From Rhodanobacteraceae bacterium (GTDB lineage Bacteria > Pseudomonadota > Gammaproteobacteria > Xanthomonadales > Ahniellaceae): a stretch of 64,000 nt of DNA. A program made the position numbers and the translations under genes. Of this stretch, positions 44,190-53,260 are shown piece by piece. Under the pieces are notes generated by a model. It was not told the origin of the DNA and did not search any database. It was given only the letters and a program-made list of their open reading frames with translations. The stretch lies in assembly GCA_016708465.1 (NCBI GenBank), contig JADJFT010000004.1, forward strand, positions 310,001-374,000. The letters run 5' to 3'. How positions within the stretch are numbered: the first letter of the stretch is position 1; each line of letters opens with the position of its first letter.

Positions 44190-47100
44190 ATGCCCAAGCG
44201 TTCCGACCTGAAGACCATCTTGATCATCGGCGCCGGCCCGATCGTCATCGGTCAGGCCTGCGAGTTCGACTATTCCGGTGCGCAAGCGTGCAAGGCGCTA
44301 AAGGCTGAAGGCTACCGGGTGGTGTTGGTCAACTCGAATCCGGCGACGATCATGACCGACCCCGAGATGGCCGATGCGGTCTACATCGAACCAATTAACT
44401 GGCGCACGATCGAACGCATCATTGCCAAGGAACGTCCCGATGCATTGTTGCCGACCATGGGTGGCCAGACCGCACTCAATACGGCGCTCGATCTCGCTGA
44501 CCACGGCGTGCTCGAGAAGTACGGCGTCGAGATGATTGGCGCGTCGCGCGATGCCATCCGCATGGCCGAAGATCGCGAGTTGTTCCGCCGCGCCATGCTC
44601 GACATCGGCCTCGAATGCCCGAAGGCAGAAGTGGCGCGCACACTCGAGCAGGCGCTCGACATCCAGACCCGCGTCGGCTACCCGACCATTATCCGGCCGA
44701 GCTTCACGCTGGGTGGTTCCGGTGGCGGTATCGCCTACAACCGCGAAGAATTCATCGAGATCGTCAACCGTGGCCTCGAACTTTCGCCGACCAGTGAAGT
44801 GCTGGTCGAGGAGTCGGTGCTGGGCTGGAAAGAATTCGAGATGGAAGTGGTGCGCGACAAAGCCGATAACTGCATCATCGTGTGTTCGATCGAGAACTTC
44901 GATCCGATGGGCGTGCATACCGGCGACTCGATCACCGTCGCTCCGGCGCAGACGCTCACCGACAAGGAATACCAACGCCTGCGCGATGCTTCGATCGCAG
45001 TACTGCGCAAGATCGGTGTCGACACCGGCGGCTCGAACGTGCAGTTTGGAGTGAATGCGCGTGATGGTCGCGTCGTCGTCATCGAAATGAATCCACGCGT
45101 CTCGCGTTCGTCAGCGCTGGCGTCGAAGGCGACGGGCTTCCCGATCGCCAAGATCGCCGCCAAGCTCGCCGTCGGCTACACCCTCGACGAGCTGCGCAAT
45201 GATATTACCGGCGGCCTCACACCGGCGTCGTTCGAACCGGCGATCGATTATGTGGTGACCAAGATTCCGCGCTTCGCCTTCGAGAAATTCCCAGCGGCTG
45301 ATTCGCGCCTGACCACGCAGATGAAGTCGGTCGGTGAAGTCATGGCGATGGGTCGCAACTTCCAGGAGTCGTTGCAGAAAGCACTGCGTGGACTTGAAAC
45401 CGGCAAGGTTGGACTCGATCCAACGCGCAGCGAATTCGAGAGCGAGGATGCGCTGATCGAACTCAAGCGTCAGGTTCGCGAAGCCGGTCCGGAGCGCGTG
45501 TTCTATGTCGCCGACGCCTTCCGTGCCGGATTGACGCTGCAGCAGATCTACGACCTCAGCTTCATTGATCACTGGTTCCTGCGCCAGATCGAAGAGTTGA
45601 TGCAGATGGAGCGCGACGTCGCGCAGCGCGGTTTGCCGGCACTGGACGCGCAACGACTGCGCGAACTGAAGCGCGTTGGCTTCTCCGATGCGCGGCTGGC
45701 ACAACTGGTCGGCACCAATGAAGACGCAGTTCGCCATTTACGCCGAGCGCTAAATGTGCGCCCGGTCTACAAGCGTGTCGATTCCTGCGCCGCCGAATTC
45801 GCGACCAGCACCGCTTATCTGTATTCGACCTACGAGGAAGAATGCGAGGCCGCGCCGACTGATCGCGACAAGATCATCGTGCTCGGCGGTGGCCCGAACC
45901 GCATCGGCCAGGGCATCGAATTCGACTATTGCTGCGTGCATGCGGCGCTGGCATTGCGCGACGATGGTTACGAAACCATCATGGTCAACTGCAATCCGGA
46001 AACCGTTTCAACGGATTACGATATTTCGGATCGTCTCTACTTCGAGCCGTTGACGCTGGAAGACGTGCTTGAAATCGTCGACAAGGAAAAACCCAAGGGT
46101 GTCATCGTGCAATACGGTGGCCAGACGCCGCTCAAGCTTGCACGGGCGTTGGAAGCGAACGGCGTACCAGTGATCGGCACCTCGCCGGACTCGATCGATT
46201 TGGCCGAAGACCGCGAACGCTTCCAGAAGCTGGTGAGCGAATTGGGTTTGCTGCAGCCGCCGAATCGCACCGCGCGCAACCCCGACGAGGCGTTGGCGCT
46301 GGCGCGCGAAATCGGTTACCCGCTGGTTGTACGTCAGAGTTACGTGCTCGGTGGTCGCGCAATGGAAATCGTTTATTCGGATGCTGATCTGAAGCGGTAC
46401 ATCACCGATGCCGTGCGCGTATCGAATGAATCACCAGTGTTGCTGGATCGTTTTCTCGACAACGCCGTTGAAGTTGATGTCGATTTGATTGCCGATGCCG
46501 AAGGCAACACGCTGATCGGCGGCATCATGGAACACATCGAAGAGGCCGGCGTCCATTCCGGTGACAGCTCCTGTTCGCTACCGCCGTATTCACTGTCGGC
46601 ACCGATTCAGAACCGATTGCGCGAACAAGTGCAGGCGATGGCGAAAGCACTGAACGTCATTGGCTTGATGAACACGCAGTTTGCGATCCAGGGTGAAAAG
46701 ATCTTCGTACTCGAAGTGAATCCCCGCGCCTCACGCACGGTACCGTTTGTGTCGAAGGTGACTGGCTTGCCGCTGGCCAAGATTGCCGCACGCTGCATGG
46801 CCGGTCAGACGCTCATCGCACAGGGCGCAACACGCGAGATCATCCCCAACTACTACTCGGTCAAGGAAGCGATCTTCCCGTTCCTGAAGTTTCAGGGCGT
46901 CGACCCCATTCTTGGCCCCGAGATGCGCTCGACCGGTGAAGTAATGGGTGTTGGCCGTAATTTTGGTGAGGCCTTTGCGAAAGCGCACGAGGCGGCGAAC
47001 ATCCAGGCGCCGCCAATCGGCACGGTGTTCGTCAGTGTGCGCGATGCCGACAAGCCGCGCGTCGAAGTCGTCGCCGAGGAACTGTTGCGGCGCGGCTATT

Positions 47101-47417
47101 CGATGGTCGCGACCGCCGGTACCTGCGACTATCTTCGTGGTCGCGGGTTTCCCTGCGAGCGCGTCAACAAGGTGCTCGAAGGCCGACCGCACATCGGCGA
47201 CGCGATCAAGAATGGCGAGATCGTATTCATCATCAACACCACCGAAGGCAAGCAGGCAATCGCCGACTCGTTCTCGATCCGCCGCGACGCGTTACAGCAT
47301 CGCGTGACCTATTCGACGACAGTTGCCGGCGCGCGTGCACTGCTGCATTCGCTGGACTATCGCAACTCCGAGCGCGTTAGTGCGCTTCAGGAACTCCACC
47401 AGGAACTGCAGGCATGA
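44190..47417 (+). CDS. carB: carbamoyl-phosphate synthase large subunit
   Basis: Synthesises carbamoyl phosphate from bicarbonate, ammonia and two ATP. It has 1075 residues. Two homologous halves each carry an ATP-grasp fold: PTMGGQTALNTA, FTLGGSGGGIAYNREE and MNPRVSRSSALASKATGFPIAK in the first, and IQYGGQTPLK-like VQYGGQTPLKLA, RQSYVLGGRAMEIVY and VNPRASRTVPFVSKVTG in the second. A C-terminal allosteric domain has SVRDADKP. I take the ATG at 44190 over the GTG two codons earlier. The stop overlaps the greA ATG. Confidence 0.97.
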   Translation: MPKRSDLKTILIIGAGPIVIGQACEFDYSGAQACKALKAEGYRVVLVNSNPATIMTDPEMADAVYIEPINWRTIERIIAKERPDALLPTMGGQTALNTALDLADHGVLEKYGVEMIGASRDAIRMAEDRELFRRAMLDIGLECPKAEVARTLEQALDIQTRVGYPTIIRPSFTLGGSGGGIAYNREEFIEIVNRGLELSPTSEVLVEESVLGWKEFEMEVVRDKADNCIIVCSIENFDPMGVHTGDSITVAPAQTLTDKEYQRLRDASIAVLRKIGVDTGGSNVQFGVNARDGRVVVIEMNPRVSRSSALASKATGFPIAKIAAKLAVGYTLDELRNDITGGLTPASFEPAIDYVVTKIPRFAFEKFPAADSRLTTQMKSVGEVMAMGRNFQESLQKALRGLETGKVGLDPTRSEFESEDALIELKRQVREAGPERVFYVADAFRAGLTLQQIYDLSFIDHWFLRQIEELMQMERDVAQRGLPALDAQRLRELKRVGFSDARLAQLVGTNEDAVRHLRRALNVRPVYKRVDSCAAEFATSTAYLYSTYEEECEAAPTDRDKIIVLGGGPNRIGQGIEFDYCCVHAALALRDDGYETIMVNCNPETVSTDYDISDRLYFEPLTLEDVLEIVDKEKPKGVIVQYGGQTPLKLARALEANGVPVIGTSPDSIDLAEDRERFQKLVSELGLLQPPNRTARNPDEALALAREIGYPLVVRQSYVLGGRAMEIVYSDADLKRYITDAVRVSNESPVLLDRFLDNAVEVDVDLIADAEGNTLIGGIMEHIEEAGVHSGDSSCSLPPYSLSAPIQNRLREQVQAMAKALNVIGLMNTQFAIQGEKIFVLEVNPRASRTVPFVSKVTGLPLAKIAARCMAGQTLIAQGATREIIPNYYSVKEAIFPFLKFQGVDPILGPEMRSTGEVMGVGRNFGEAFAKAHEAANIQAPPIGTVFVSVRDADKPRVEVVAEELLRRGYSMVATAGTCDYLRGRGFPCERVNKVLEGRPHIGDAIKNGEIVFIINTTEGKQAIADSFSIRRDALQHRVTYSTTVAGARALLHSLDYRNSERVSALQELHQELQA

Positions 47418-47890
47418 GAAGACCTCCCCTGACCAAGCGTGGCGTTGAACGACTGCGCAATGAATTGGAGCGCCTCAAGTCGGTCGAGCGCCCACGCATC
47501 ATTTTGGCGATCGCCGAAGCGCGTGCCCACGGCGATCTCAAAGAAAATGCCGAATACCACGCTGCACGCGAGCAGCAGGGTTTTACCGAAGGCCGCATCA
47601 ATGCGCTCGAGGCCGCGCTGTCGTTCGCGGAAGTGATCGACATCAGTCAGCTCAACGCCGGTACCCGGATCGTCTTCGGTGCAACCGTCGATCTGCTGGA
47701 GCTGCACAACAACAACGAAGTCACCTACCAGATCGTCGGCGAGCTCGAAGCCGACATCAAACAAGGGCTGATTTCGGTGACATCGCCGATGGCACGTGCA
47801 TTGGTTGGCAAGAGCGAAGGCGATACCGTCGAACTGCATGCTGCGAATGGCACGCGCGAGTACGAAGTCATGGCGGTTCGTTACGAGTAG
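47414..47890 (+). CDS. greA: transcription elongation factor GreA
   Basis: Rescues backtracked RNA polymerase by stimulating transcript cleavage. It has 158 residues. The N-terminal coiled coil runs from about 8 to 75 with the acidic tip ARAHGDLKENAEYHAAREQQ (Asp/Glu pair at the hairpin). The C-terminal FKBP-like domain has VTYQIVGELEADI, ISVTSPMARAL-GK-EGD and a conserved end. It starts with a four-base overlap with carB and is 4 bases from the next gene. carAB-greA is the order I know from Xanthomonas. Confidence 0.95.
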   Translation: MRRPPLTKRGVERLRNELERLKSVERPRIILAIAEARAHGDLKENAEYHAAREQQGFTEGRINALEAALSFAEVIDISQLNAGTRIVFGATVDLLELHNNNEVTYQIVGELEADIKQGLISVTSPMARALVGKSEGDTVELHAANGTREYEVMAVRYE

Positions 47891-47894
47891 TCCG

Positions 47895-48788
47895 ATGCCA
47901 CAGTTGCTGTGGTTGCCGCCGCGACGCCATTTGGGCGCACTGGTCGAACAGGTGCCGGCGTTGCGACGGGTGTTGTCCAAGGCGACGCGGTTGCCGGATG
48001 CCGCCGCGGGTGTGAACAGCCTGCTGGCCACGGCATTTCCGGATATGGCTGCGACTTTCGCCACGGCGGCGCTGACGCGACGGATCGATGCGCCGGAGGA
48101 TCATGATGGGCGCTGGCTGCGCGTTGATCCCTGCCATCTGCGTGTCGAAATCGCCGGCGTGCGCATGCTCGCTTGCGCTGGAATGCAACTGGCAGAGGAC
48201 GAATTATCGGCGTTCGAAACGGCGCTACGCCCGTTGTTCGATGACGCCGGCTGGCGTTTTCAGGCGTCCCATCCAGATCGCTGGTATGCACAGCCGGATG
48301 CGCGCCATCCAGCGGTGGGTGGCGACGCGCCGGAGCGGGTGCTCGGGGCCTACATCGACGATGCCTTGCCACCTGGCGATGGCGGTCGCGTGACCCGTCG
48401 CTGGCTCAATGAACTGCAGATGGCGTTGCACGAACATCCGCTGAATTCTGCGCGCCGTGCGCGTGGCCTGCTGGAGATCAACAGCTTGTGGCTACATGGC
48501 GACGGGGTTGCGCCGGCGCCGTGGTCGACACGCGTTACCGCGGTGATGTCGCGCGATCCACTTGCCTTGGGCTGTGCTGATCTCGCCGGGTTGCCAACGC
48601 TGCGCGACATCGCCGATGCGCCGACATCCGCCGTATATGACGCACGCGATGATGACCCAGCGATTTTGCACGCAGTGTCGCAACTGCTGGAACGATTCAT
48701 TTCGATCGATGCGGCGTTGGAAAGCGGTGAACGCTTCGTGTGGCGGCCTTGGCATCGCCTGCGGTTTTGGCGCAACGACCCGACATGA
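47895..48788 (+). CDS. rpfE: RpfE-type regulatory protein (phosphoglycerate-mutase-like, function unproven)
   Basis: 297 residues. It has no signal peptide. Recognisable features are HLGALVEQVPALRRVLSKATR, a middle with RWLRVDPCHLRVEIAG, YAQPDARHPAVGGDAPERVLGAYIDDALP, a helical RRWLNELQMALHEHPLNSARR, and LLEINSLWLHG near residue 200. This corresponds to the protein called RpfE in Xanthomonas, encoded next to recJ. Databases often label it a phosphoglycerate-mutase-like or RpfE-type regulatory protein. The identification rests on the sequence pattern as I remember it and on the neighbours greA, recJ, prfB and lysS. Its stop overlaps the recJ start (ATGA). Confidence 0.78.
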   Translation: MPQLLWLPPRRHLGALVEQVPALRRVLSKATRLPDAAAGVNSLLATAFPDMAATFATAALTRRIDAPEDHDGRWLRVDPCHLRVEIAGVRMLACAGMQLAEDELSAFETALRPLFDDAGWRFQASHPDRWYAQPDARHPAVGGDAPERVLGAYIDDALPPGDGGRVTRRWLNELQMALHEHPLNSARRARGLLEINSLWLHGDGVAPAPWSTRVTAVMSRDPLALGCADLAGLPTLRDIADAPTSAVYDARDDDPAILHAVSQLLERFISIDAALESGERFVWRPWHRLRFWRNDPT

Positions 48789-50503
48789 ATCCGCGCCTTC
48801 GTCGTCGTGAAGTGCCCAATGTGCCGCTGCTTGCGGAGTCTTCGCTGCATCCGGTGCTCGCACGCATCTATGCCGCGCGCGGCGTGGTGTCGCGCGATCA
48901 GCTCGATTTGCGTCTGGCACGCATGCTTGCACCCGCGCAGCTCGGTGGTCTCGATGCCGCCTGTGCGCTGCTGCGCGATGCAATCGAGCGCGATGCACGC
49001 ATTCTGATCGTCGGAGATTTTGACTGTGATGGCGCGACGGGTGCCGCCGTCGCCTATCGCGGATTACGCATGCTTGGTGCGCGTCATGTCGATGTGCGAG
49101 TGCCGAACCGGGCGATCCACGGTTATGGTCTGACCACGACGCTGGTGGCGGATATTGTCGCCGCGGGTGCGCCGGATCTATTGGTTACCGTCGACAGTGG
49201 CATCGCCTGCCTGCCGGGCGTACTTGCGGCGAAGCAGGCAGGATGTCGTGTGCTGGTCACTGATCATCATTTGCCGCCGGACGTGTTGCCGGCAGCGGAC
49301 GCCATCGTGAATCCAAACCTGCGTGGTGATGGCTTTCCGAGCAAGATGTTGGCGGGTGTCGGAGTGATGTTTTATTTGCTTTTGGCCTTGCGCGCATGTT
49401 TGCGCGAAGCCGGCGCTTACGTTGGCCGCAGCGAACCCGATCTGTCGACCCTGCTTGACCTGGTGGCGCTCGGCACGGTCGCCGATCTGGTGCCGCTTGA
49501 TCACAATAATCGCGTCTTGGTGGCAGCCGGATTGAAGCGTATTCGTGGCGGCCATGCGAATGCTGGAATTGCCGCATTGATCGATGTATCGAAGCGGCGT
49601 GCCGCCGCGCTGACGGCCACTGACCTCGGCTTCAGTATCGGCCCGCGCGTGAACGCCGCAGGTCGACTTGAGGACATGCGTGTCGGTGTCGAATGTCTAT
49701 GCAGTGACGATCCGCTGGCAGCGCACGCATTGGCAACGCGGCTGGATGCCATCAATGTCGAGCGCCGTGGCGTGCAGCAGGACATGGTTGATCAAGCTGA
49801 AGCGGCGGTCGCGCACTTGCAACTTGACGGTGATTTGCCACCGGTGCTTTGCCTGCATGAACCAGATTGGCACGCTGGCGTGATCGGTTTGGTCGCATCG
49901 AAGATCAAGGAGCGCGTGCATCGTCCGGTGTTTGCCTTCGCGGCGGCAGGCGAGGGCAGTAGCGAGCTCAAGGCTTCGGCACGTTCGGTGCCAGGCGTGC
50001 ACTTGCGTGATTTGATCGCCGAACTCGATATGCGCGAACCCGGTTTGATCCTGCGTTTCGGCGGTCACGCGATGGCTGCGGGGCTCAGTCTCGACATCGC
50101 GCAGTTCGATCGATTCCGAGCGGCGATTGCGGCACTGGCGGCGGAGCGTGTCGATCCCGCCGTGCTCGCAGCCGAAATCTGGAGCGACGGCGAGTTGAAC
50201 AACTGCGATATCGATCTGTCGTTGGCTGAATCACTGTGTGATGGCGGGCCGTGGGGGCAAGCATTCCCAGAGCCGCAGTTCGATGGCGAGTTCGTTGTCG
50301 TCGCGGCGCGTGTCGTCGGCGAGCGTCATGTCGCAATGCGGCTGGCCGATCGTGCCGGGGTCGAACATGAGGCAATCGCCTTCGGTGCCTATACCGGCAC
50401 GCTGCCGGCCGGGCGCGTTGTCGTTGTGTTCCAACCGATCGTGGATGAGTGGCGTGGCGAGCGTCGGGTGAAGCTGCTGGTAAGGCATTTCTGCCCAGCT
50501 TGA
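48785..50503 (+). CDS. recJ: single-stranded-DNA-specific exonuclease RecJ
   Basis: 5'-3' single-strand exonuclease of mismatch and recombination repair. It has 572 residues. DHH phosphoesterase motifs: VGDFDCDGATG, TVDSGIACLPG, VTDHHLPPD, then GLGFSIGPRVNAAGR-like DLGFSIGPRVNAAGRL. A DHHA1 domain follows with WHAGVIGLVASKIKER and FGGHAMAAGL. Start at the ATG overlapping the rpfE stop. The end is 71 bases before prfB. Confidence 0.95.
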   Translation: MNPRLRRREVPNVPLLAESSLHPVLARIYAARGVVSRDQLDLRLARMLAPAQLGGLDAACALLRDAIERDARILIVGDFDCDGATGAAVAYRGLRMLGARHVDVRVPNRAIHGYGLTTTLVADIVAAGAPDLLVTVDSGIACLPGVLAAKQAGCRVLVTDHHLPPDVLPAADAIVNPNLRGDGFPSKMLAGVGVMFYLLLALRACLREAGAYVGRSEPDLSTLLDLVALGTVADLVPLDHNNRVLVAAGLKRIRGGHANAGIAALIDVSKRRAAALTATDLGFSIGPRVNAAGRLEDMRVGVECLCSDDPLAAHALATRLDAINVERRGVQQDMVDQAEAAVAHLQLDGDLPPVLCLHEPDWHAGVIGLVASKIKERVHRPVFAFAAAGEGSSELKASARSVPGVHLRDLIAELDMREPGLILRFGGHAMAAGLSLDIAQFDRFRAAIAALAAERVDPAVLAAEIWSDGELNNCDIDLSLAESLCDGGPWGQAFPEPQFDGEFVVVAARVVGERHVAMRLADRAGVEHEAIAFGAYTGTLPAGRVVVVFQPIVDEWRGERRVKLLVRHFCPA

Positions 50504-50574
50504 CGCGCGCTTCGTGCACAGGCTCCAGCGTCGCTCTGGTATTCTTGCCGGCCGTTTTTCCGCGAAATATCGCC

Positions 50575-51701
50575 ATGATCGAAACCAATCCTGTTGCCGC
50601 CCGCATCGCTGACCTATTGGAGCGCGTCACGTCGCTCAGGGGGTATCTTTGACTTCGACGTCAAAAGCGAGCGCTTGGAGGAAGTGAGTCGCGAACTGGA
50701 GTTGCCGAGCATCTGGGAAAATCCGGCGCGTGCGCAGGAGCTGGGTCGCGAGCGCGCGCTGCTGGAGAAAATCGTTGGCGAAATTTCCAGTCTCACGAAT
50801 TCTCTGACTGAGGCGGGGGAATTACTGGATCTCGCCATCGCCGAGAATGACAATGACACCGCAATCGCCGTGTGCGACGACCTCGATGCGCAGGCCGTGC
50901 GCGTCGGTAAACTCGAGTTCCAGCGGATGTTCTCGGGCAAGATGGATGCGCACGCCGCGTTCGTCGATATTCAAGCCGGTGCAGGCGGCACCGAGGCGCA
51001 GGACTGGGCGGAAATGTTGCTGCGCATGTATCTGCGCTTCTGCGAACAACGCGGCTGGAAGGCAGAATTGCTGGAAGCATCGAGCGGTGAAGTTGCGGGT
51101 CTCAAGAGCGCCACGTTTCGCGTCGAAGGCGACTATGCCTATGGCTGGCTGAAGACCGAAACCGGGGGTACATCGACTGGTGAGAAAGTCGCCGTTCGAC
51201 TCCGACAATCGCCGCCACACCTCGTTCACGTCGGTGTTCGTGTCGCCCGAAGTCGACGAAGATATCGACATCGAGATCAATCCGGCTGATTTGCGCACTG
51301 ATGTGTATCGTTCGTCCGGCGCCGGCGGCCAGCATGTCAACAAGACCGAGTCGGCGGTGCGTATCACGCATCTGCCGACGAACACCGTGGCCGCCTGCCA
51401 GACTGGGCGCTCGCAACATCAGAACCGCGACAACGCGATGAAGATGCTGAAAGCGAAGCTCTACGAACTCGAATTGCAGAAGCGCAATACCGAGAAAGCC
51501 GCGCTGGAAGCGACGAAGTCGGACATCGGCTGGGGTTCGCAGATCCGCTCGTACGTGCTCGATCAATCGCGCATCAAGGATCTCCGCACCGGCGTCGAGC
51601 GCACCGACACGCAGAAGGTGCTCGATGGCGATCTCAGCGAATTCGTTGAGGCCAGCCTCAAGTCCGGCCTCGAAGCCGGTTCCAAGCGCGCCGACGCCTG
51701 A
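50575..51701 (+). CDS. prfB: peptide chain release factor 2 (programmed +1 frameshift, plus one extra G)
   Basis: Release factor 2 reads UAA and UGA. It has 374 residues when decoded. Codons 1-25 from 50575 end in TGA at 50650-50652 within the canonical frameshift site, after which the +1 frame reads DFDVKSERLEE. The frame then breaks once more at the GGGGG 51164-51168. Dropping one G gives VHRLVRKSPFDSDNRRHTSF, which includes the SPF stop-codon-recognition motif. The catalytic GGQ lies in SSGAGGQHVNKTESAV (about residue 250). The first shift is biological and autoregulatory; the second is almost surely an error. Confidence 0.95.
50638..50653 (+). promoter_or_regulatory. programmed +1 ribosomal frameshift site of prfB
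   Basis: The sequence AGGGGGTATCTTTGAC is the classic RF2 site. An internal Shine-Dalgarno (AGGGGG) is correctly spaced before the slippery CTT and the in-frame TGA followed by C. When RF2 is scarce, ribosomes slip +1 on CTT and complete the protein; when plentiful, they stop at TGA. Confidence 0.96.
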
Positions 51702-51715
51702 TCACGGGAAACACC

Positions 51716-53236
51716 ATGACCGATCCAACTGCCACGGCGCCGAGCGTCGACGAGAACCGCCTGATTGCCGAGCGTCGCGCCAAACTGCACGCACTGCGCG
51801 AGTGCGGCAATGCCTATCCGAATGACTTCCGTCCAGATGCGTTCGCCGGCGCGTTGCAAGAAGAATTTTCCGACAAGGATCGCTGGAGCGCAGAAGCCAT
51901 CGACGCGAGCGTACGCCGCGTGCGTGTGGCCGGGCGCATGCTCGCCAAACGGCTGATGGGCAAGGCGGCATTCACGCAAATACAGGATCAAAGCGGACGC
52001 ATCCAGTTGTTCCTGCAACAAAGCACGCTGGGTGATGCATACGAGGCATTCAAGGGCTTCGATGTCGGCGACATCATTGCGGCGGAAGGGCAGTTGATGC
52101 GCACCAAGACCGGAGAGCTGTCGATCAAGGTCGATGCCCTGCGCTTGCTGACCAAGTCGTTGCGCCCACTGCCGGACAAGTGGCATGGCTTGGAGAACGT
52201 TGAGCAACGTTATCGTCAGCGCTATGTCGACCTGATCGTGAACGAGGAATCGCGCCGCGTATTTGCACTACGTTCGCGTGCGGTCCGCGCGATTCGCGAA
52301 TTCATGGAAGGGCGCGGCTTCGTCGAAGTCGAGACGCCGATGATGCATCCGATTCCGGGTGGCGCGACGGCGCGACCGTTCGTGACTCACCACAACGCGC
52401 TGGACCTGCAAATGTACCTGCGCGTTGCGCCAGAGCTTTACCTGAAGCGCCTCGTCGTTGGTGGCCTCGATCGGGTATTCGAGATCAACCGAAATTTTCG
52501 TAACGAGGGCGTGAGCACGCGCCACAACCCCGAGTTCACGATGCTCGAATCGTACGAGGCCTTTGCTACGTTCAATGAGGTCATGGACATGACCGAAGCG
52601 ATGGTCCGCGTGGCGGCACAGGCGGGTGCCGGAACGACCGCGTTGAACTGGGAAGGTCGCGCGATCGATGTCGGCGCGGCGTTCGCGCGCACGCGCATGG
52701 ACGATGCCGTGCTGGCTGCGAATCCGGAAATCAGACGCGAACAACTGCAGGATCGCGACGCGATGGCCGCGCACTGCGCGCGCCTCGGCATTCACGTCAA
52801 GAAAGATTTCGGATGGGGCAAGCTTTTGCTCGAAATCTTCGAGAAAACTGTTGAGCAGACGCTGGTGCAACCGACCTTCATCACGGCACATCCGACCGAA
52901 GTCTCGCCCTTGGCGCGCGCGAACGATCTGGACCCCGGCATCACCGACCGCTTCGAATTGTTCATTGGCGGCAAGGAACTCGCGAACGGCTTCTCCGAAT
53001 TGAACGATCCGGAAGACCAGGCGGCGCGTTTCCAAGCCCAAGTCGATGCCAAGGACGCCGGTGATGACGAAGCCATGCACTTCGACGCCGACTACATCCG
53101 TGCGCTCGAATATGGTCTGCCGCCGACGGGCGGATTGGGTGTCGGCATCGACCGCCTGGTCATGTTGATCGCCGATGTGCCCTCGATCCGCGATGTGCTG
53201 CTGTTTCCGTACATGCGCCCGGAAGTCGAGCGCTGA
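51716..53236 (+). CDS. lysS: lysine--tRNA ligase (class II)
   Basis: Charges tRNA-Lys. It has 506 residues. OB-fold anticodon-binding domain in the first 150 residues (RVRVAGRMLAKRLMGKAAF--IQDQSGRIQLF). Class II motif 2 is FRNEGVSTRHNPEFTMLESYEA and motif 3 is GLGVGIDRLVML near the C-terminus. It follows prfB by 14 bases, the usual prfB-lysS pair. Convergent with the ligase gene ending at 53261, with a 24-base gap. Confidence 0.96.
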   Translation: MTDPTATAPSVDENRLIAERRAKLHALRECGNAYPNDFRPDAFAGALQEEFSDKDRWSAEAIDASVRRVRVAGRMLAKRLMGKAAFTQIQDQSGRIQLFLQQSTLGDAYEAFKGFDVGDIIAAEGQLMRTKTGELSIKVDALRLLTKSLRPLPDKWHGLENVEQRYRQRYVDLIVNEESRRVFALRSRAVRAIREFMEGRGFVEVETPMMHPIPGGATARPFVTHHNALDLQMYLRVAPELYLKRLVVGGLDRVFEINRNFRNEGVSTRHNPEFTMLESYEAFATFNEVMDMTEAMVRVAAQAGAGTTALNWEGRAIDVGAAFARTRMDDAVLAANPEIRREQLQDRDAMAAHCARLGIHVKKDFGWGKLLLEIFEKTVEQTLVQPTFITAHPTEVSPLARANDLDPGITDRFELFIGGKELANGFSELNDPEDQAARFQAQVDAKDAGDDEAMHFDADYIRALEYGLPPTGGLGVGIDRLVMLIADVPSIRDVLLFPYMRPEVER

Positions 53237-53260
53237 CCGGTTTCGCCGACGACCGCCGGC

